Below are positions 5,184 to 7,801 of a DNA stretch of 7,801 bases, one piece after another. The translations under genes and the position numbers were made by a program. Source of the DNA: Promicromonosporaceae bacterium (GTDB lineage Bacteria > Actinomycetota > Actinomycetes > Actinomycetales > Cellulomonadaceae); assembly GCA_009782865.1 (NCBI GenBank), contig WRIF01000060.1, forward strand, positions 1 to 7,801, written 5' to 3'. The notes under the pieces were generated by a model. That model did not search any database, was not told the origin of the DNA, and saw only the letters and a list, made by a program, of their open reading frames with translations. Numbering within the stretch: position 1 is the stretch's first letter; every line of letters begins with the position of its first letter.

Positions 5184-7646
5184 CTAGGCGGGGATCTCCA
5201 CCGCGGGGGCGAACCAGATGCGGTCCAGGTAGTCCTGGATCGACCGGTCGGAGCTGAAGAAGCCCGTCCGGGCGATGTTGAGGATCGCCGAGCGGCTCCA
5301 AGCCTCCTGGTCGCGGTAGTACGCCTCGACGGCGGCTTGCTGCGTCAGGTAGGACTCGAAGTCGGCGAGCACCATGAAGCGGTCCTCGTAGAGCAGGTTG
5401 GAGACGATCGACTCGAACATCTGCCGGTTGCCGTCGGAGAACTCGCCGGAGGCGATGAGCTCCATGGCGCGACGCAGCGTCTCGTTGCCCTCGTAGAAGG
5501 ACTGCGGGTTATAGCCGGAGTCACGCAGGGCGGACACCTCGGGCTCGTTCATGCCGAACAGGAAGAAGTTGTCGTCGCCCACCAACTTGCGAATCTCGAC
5601 GTTGGCGCCATCGTCCGTGCCGATGGTCAACGCCCCGTTGAGCGCGAACTTCATGTTGCCGGTGCCGGAGGCCTCCTGGCCGGCCAGTGAGATCTGCTCG
5701 GACAGGTCGGCGGCGGGAATCAACGTCTCGGCCACGGTGACGTTGTAGTTGGCCGGGAAGGAGATGCGCAGGGCCCTTGAGGCCACCGGGTGGGCGTTGA
5801 CGACGGCCTCGACGTGCTTGATCAGCGCGATGATCTCCTTGGCCATGACGTAGCCGGGGGCGGCCTTGGCACCAAAGACGACGGTGCGGTGCAGCATGTC
5901 ATCCGGGGAGACGCGACCCGACTTGAGGTCGTCGTACATCGAGACCACGTGCAGCACCTTTAACATCTGCCGCTTGTACTCGTGCATTCGCTTGATCATG
6001 ACGTCGAACATGGACCCGGCCTCCAGGTCGACGCCGTCGCGCTCCTTGAGGAAGCCCACCAGTTTTTGCTTGTTGGCGGACTTGATGTCGCGAACCCGGC
6101 GGCGGAAGTCGGCATCGTCGGCCAGCGGTTCGAGCCGGCTGAGCTGCGACAGGTCGGTGATCCAGCCGTCGCCGATGGCCTCCGTGATCAGCCCAGACAG
6201 CGACGGATTGGACAGGCTAAGGAAGCGGCGCGGGGTGATGCCGTTGGTGACATTGGTGAACTTCTCGGGGTTAAGCTCTGCGAAGTCGTGGAATACCTTC
6301 TCGCGCAGCAGCTGACTGTGCAGTTCGGCCACGCCGTTGATGGCACGGGTGCCGACGGCCGCCAGATGGGCCATGCGCACGGCGCGCTCCGGGTACTCGG
6401 CGATGATCGACATCCGCCGGATCAGCATCTCGTCGTTGCCGTACTTGGCACGGACCTGCGTGAGGAACTGCTCGTTGATGCGGTAGATGATCTCCATGTG
6501 CCGCGGGAGCAGCTTCTCCATCAGCGCGACCGGCCAGACCTCAAGGGCCTCGGGCAACAGGGTGTGGCAGGTGTAGGCGAAGCTGCGCTGGGTGATGTCC
6601 CAGGCGTCGTCCCAGGTGAAGCCCCGTTCGTCGACCAGGATGCGCATCAGTTCCGGGATGCCGATCACCGGGTGGGTGTCGTTGAGCTGGAAGGTGACGC
6701 GGTCGGGCAGCGTCGACGGCTCGACGCCCTCGCCCATCAGACGGTCAATGAAGTCGTATAGCGAGGCCGATACGAAGAAGTACTGCTGCTGCAGCCGCAG
6801 TTCCTTGCCTTGCGGGGTGGAGTCCTCCGGGTAGAGCACCTTGGTGATGTTCTCGGCGAACGTCCGAGCGCGGACGGCGTCGACATAGTCGCCGTTGTTG
6901 AAGATCTGCAGGTCGAACTCTTTGGTGGCGCGGGCACTCCACAGGCGCAGCGTGTTGACGCGCCCGTTCTGATAGCCGGGCACCATGTAGTTGAACGGAA
7001 TGGCGCGGACGGAAAACTCCGGAATCCAGGTCGCCTTGTCGCCATCGTGCTCGACGCGACCGCCGAAGTTGACGATCTGCACCTGGTCTGGCCGCGCGAC
7101 CTCCCAGGGGGAGCCGTTGTCGAGCCAGTTGTCGGCCTCCTCGACCTGCCGGCCGTCGACCCACGTCTGGCGGAAGATGCCGTACTCGTAGCGGATGCCG
7201 TAGCCGATGGCCGGGATGCTGAGCGTGGCCAGCGAGTCGATGAAGCAGGCGGCCAGACGGCCCAGGCCGCCGTTGCCGAGGCCGGGCTCGGGCTCCAGCG
7301 CCCTGAGATCGTCGATGTTCAACCCCAGCGAGGCCATCGCGTCGCGGGCAATGTCCGTCAGGCCGCAGGAGAGCAGGGCGTTGTCCAGCTGGCGGCCGAG
7401 CAGATACTCGGCGGACAGGTAGGCAACCCCGCGCGCCCCACGGTGCTGCTGCCGGGAGCGCGTGCGGTTCCACCGGTCCATCAAGTAGGCACGCGCGGTG
7501 TCCGCGAGTGCCTGGTACTTGTCGTTAGGGGAGGCCAACTCCATCGTGGTGCCCTGCGTGTAGGTCAGGGAGCGCAGGTACTGTGCGGCGAAGCCTTCAA
7601 CAGTGGGCTCAGGGGAGGTGGCAAGCGTAGGCGCGAGTTCAGTCAC
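5184..7646 (-). CDS. glgP: Glycogen/maltodextrin phosphorylase (GT35)
   Basis: An 820-residue cytoplasmic enzyme that uses phosphate to release glucose-1-phosphate from the non-reducing ends of alpha-1,4-glucans. The pyridoxal-phosphate signature EASGTGNMKFALNG (658-671) places the cofactor lysine at Lys666. Other family landmarks are VAYLSAEYLLGRQLDNAL (74-91), EPGLGNGGLGRLAACFIDS (120-138), the active-site stretch QLNDTHPVI (320-328), HTLLPEALE (361-369), NVTNGITPRR and GTDDGANVEI (676-685). Length and sequence match the bacterial GlgP/MalP type, with no long regulatory N-terminus like that of animal enzymes. The start is GTG at 7646, supported by AGGG eight bases upstream; an internal Met at residue 35 is less likely because clear coding sequence precedes it. 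glgP versus malP cannot be separated by sequence alone. It is monocistronic here as far as can be seen, ending at the shared terminator, with an inverted repeat in its upstream region. Confidence 0.97.
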   Translation of the reverse strand: MTELAPTLATSPEPTVEGFAAQYLRSLTYTQGTTMELASPNDKYQALADTARAYLMDRWNRTRSRQQHRGARGVAYLSAEYLLGRQLDNALLSCGLTDIARDAMASLGLNIDDLRALEPEPGLGNGGLGRLAACFIDSLATLSIPAIGYGIRYEYGIFRQTWVDGRQVEEADNWLDNGSPWEVARPDQVQIVNFGGRVEHDGDKATWIPEFSVRAIPFNYMVPGYQNGRVNTLRLWSARATKEFDLQIFNNGDYVDAVRARTFAENITKVLYPEDSTPQGKELRLQQQYFFVSASLYDFIDRLMGEGVEPSTLPDRVTFQLNDTHPVIGIPELMRILVDERGFTWDDAWDITQRSFAYTCHTLLPEALEVWPVALMEKLLPRHMEIIYRINEQFLTQVRAKYGNDEMLIRRMSIIAEYPERAVRMAHLAAVGTRAINGVAELHSQLLREKVFHDFAELNPEKFTNVTNGITPRRFLSLSNPSLSGLITEAIGDGWITDLSQLSRLEPLADDADFRRRVRDIKSANKQKLVGFLKERDGVDLEAGSMFDVMIKRMHEYKRQMLKVLHVVSMYDDLKSGRVSPDDMLHRTVVFGAKAAPGYVMAKEIIALIKHVEAVVNAHPVASRALRISFPANYNVTVAETLIPAADLSEQISLAGQEASGTGNMKFALNGALTIGTDDGANVEIRKLVGDDNFFLFGMNEPEVSALRDSGYNPQSFYEGNETLRRAMELIASGEFSDGNRQMFESIVSNLLYEDRFMVLADFESYLTQQAAVEAYYRDQEAWSRSAILNIARTGFFSSDRSIQDYLDRIWFAPAVEIPA

Positions 7647-7667
7647 GTGTTCAACCCTAAATCCGGT

Positions 7668-7715
7668 GGCGCGAGATTGCTAATCAGGGGCCGGCGCGCG
7701 GGCCAATCTCGCCCC
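7668..7715. promoter_or_regulatory. Interrupted inverted repeat in the glgP promoter region (possible operator)
   Basis: The left arm 7668-7679 and right arm 7704-7715 match as inverted repeats at 11 of 12 positions; the inner nine bases, GCGAGATTG and CAATCTCGC, are perfect. The spacer is 24 bases. On the minus strand a possible promoter, TTGGCC (7701-7706), 18 bases, TAGCAA (7677-7682), has its -35 and -10 in contact with the two arms. The left arm ends 22 bases before the GTG. Operator function is inferred from symmetry and position only. Confidence 0.45.
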
Positions 7716-7801
7716 ACTCTCCGAGCGCGGTGCCGGCGTCAAATGACTGCCGCCTAGCCGCATACCGCGGGGCGGTTCACCTTGGGCGGACAAGAGCCTG
7801 C
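7716..7801. other. Upstream flank of glgP, no gene seen
   Basis: I see no supported coding region or RNA gene in these last 86 bases. On the minus strand a TTGACG (7737-7742) resembles a -35 box, but no -10-like hexamer follows at 16-18 bases, so I do not call a promoter from it. Confidence 0.5.

Noticed and set aside
6810..7757. 315-codon plus-strand open frame opposite glgP, and a second one at 5982-6761
   Set aside because: Both are mirror frames of strongly conserved phosphorylase sequence; high GC at codon position 3 removes stops on the opposite strand. No domain is recognisable.

Overview
The window is GC-rich DNA from an actinobacterium. This rests on very high GC with G/C-ending codons and on a gene set (DegV, an Eis-type acetyltransferase, ComEA, ComEC) that recalls a conserved actinobacterial neighbourhood. 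The family or genus cannot be fixed from sequence alone. Five protein genes fill almost all of it. There are no RNA genes, insertion sequences, CRISPR arrays or phage genes that I can support, and no gene-free stretch longer than about 170 bases inside the window.

Layout, left to right. Bases 1-1484 (minus) hold the N-terminal 494 residues of comEC, the inner-membrane DNA-uptake channel; the gene runs off the left edge. comEA, the membrane-anchored DNA receptor, lies upstream on the same strand (1490-2593) and ends 5 bases before comEC, so the two form an operon. A 170-base gap with a tandem duplication separates it from a DegV-family fatty-acid-binding protein (2764-3714, minus). A 100-base divergent region follows, then an Eis-like GNAT acetyltransferase (3815-5089, plus). 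That gene converges on glgP, glycogen/maltodextrin phosphorylase (5184-7646, minus), with a strong GC-rich hairpin terminator between them. The last 155 bases are the glgP upstream region, which contains an interrupted inverted repeat placed like an operator.

How the genes work together. comEA and comEC are the receptor and channel of a DNA-uptake machine, but no pilus, ComF, DprA or regulator genes are in view, so competence is only a possibility. degV and the eis-like gene share no obvious pathway with them, yet all four kinds of gene are also clustered in Mycobacterium tuberculosis (Rv2417c degV, Rv2416c eis, Rv2415c comEA, Rv2414c comEC, from memory). The cluster therefore looks ancestral rather than newly assembled. 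glgP belongs to glycogen breakdown and seems an independent unit.

I found no convincing undescribed system. The points most worth a second look are the rearranged eis/degV/com neighbourhood, an Arg-rich repeat in ComEC, the duplication at the 3' end of degV, the inverted repeat in front of glgP, and the odd leader of comEA.
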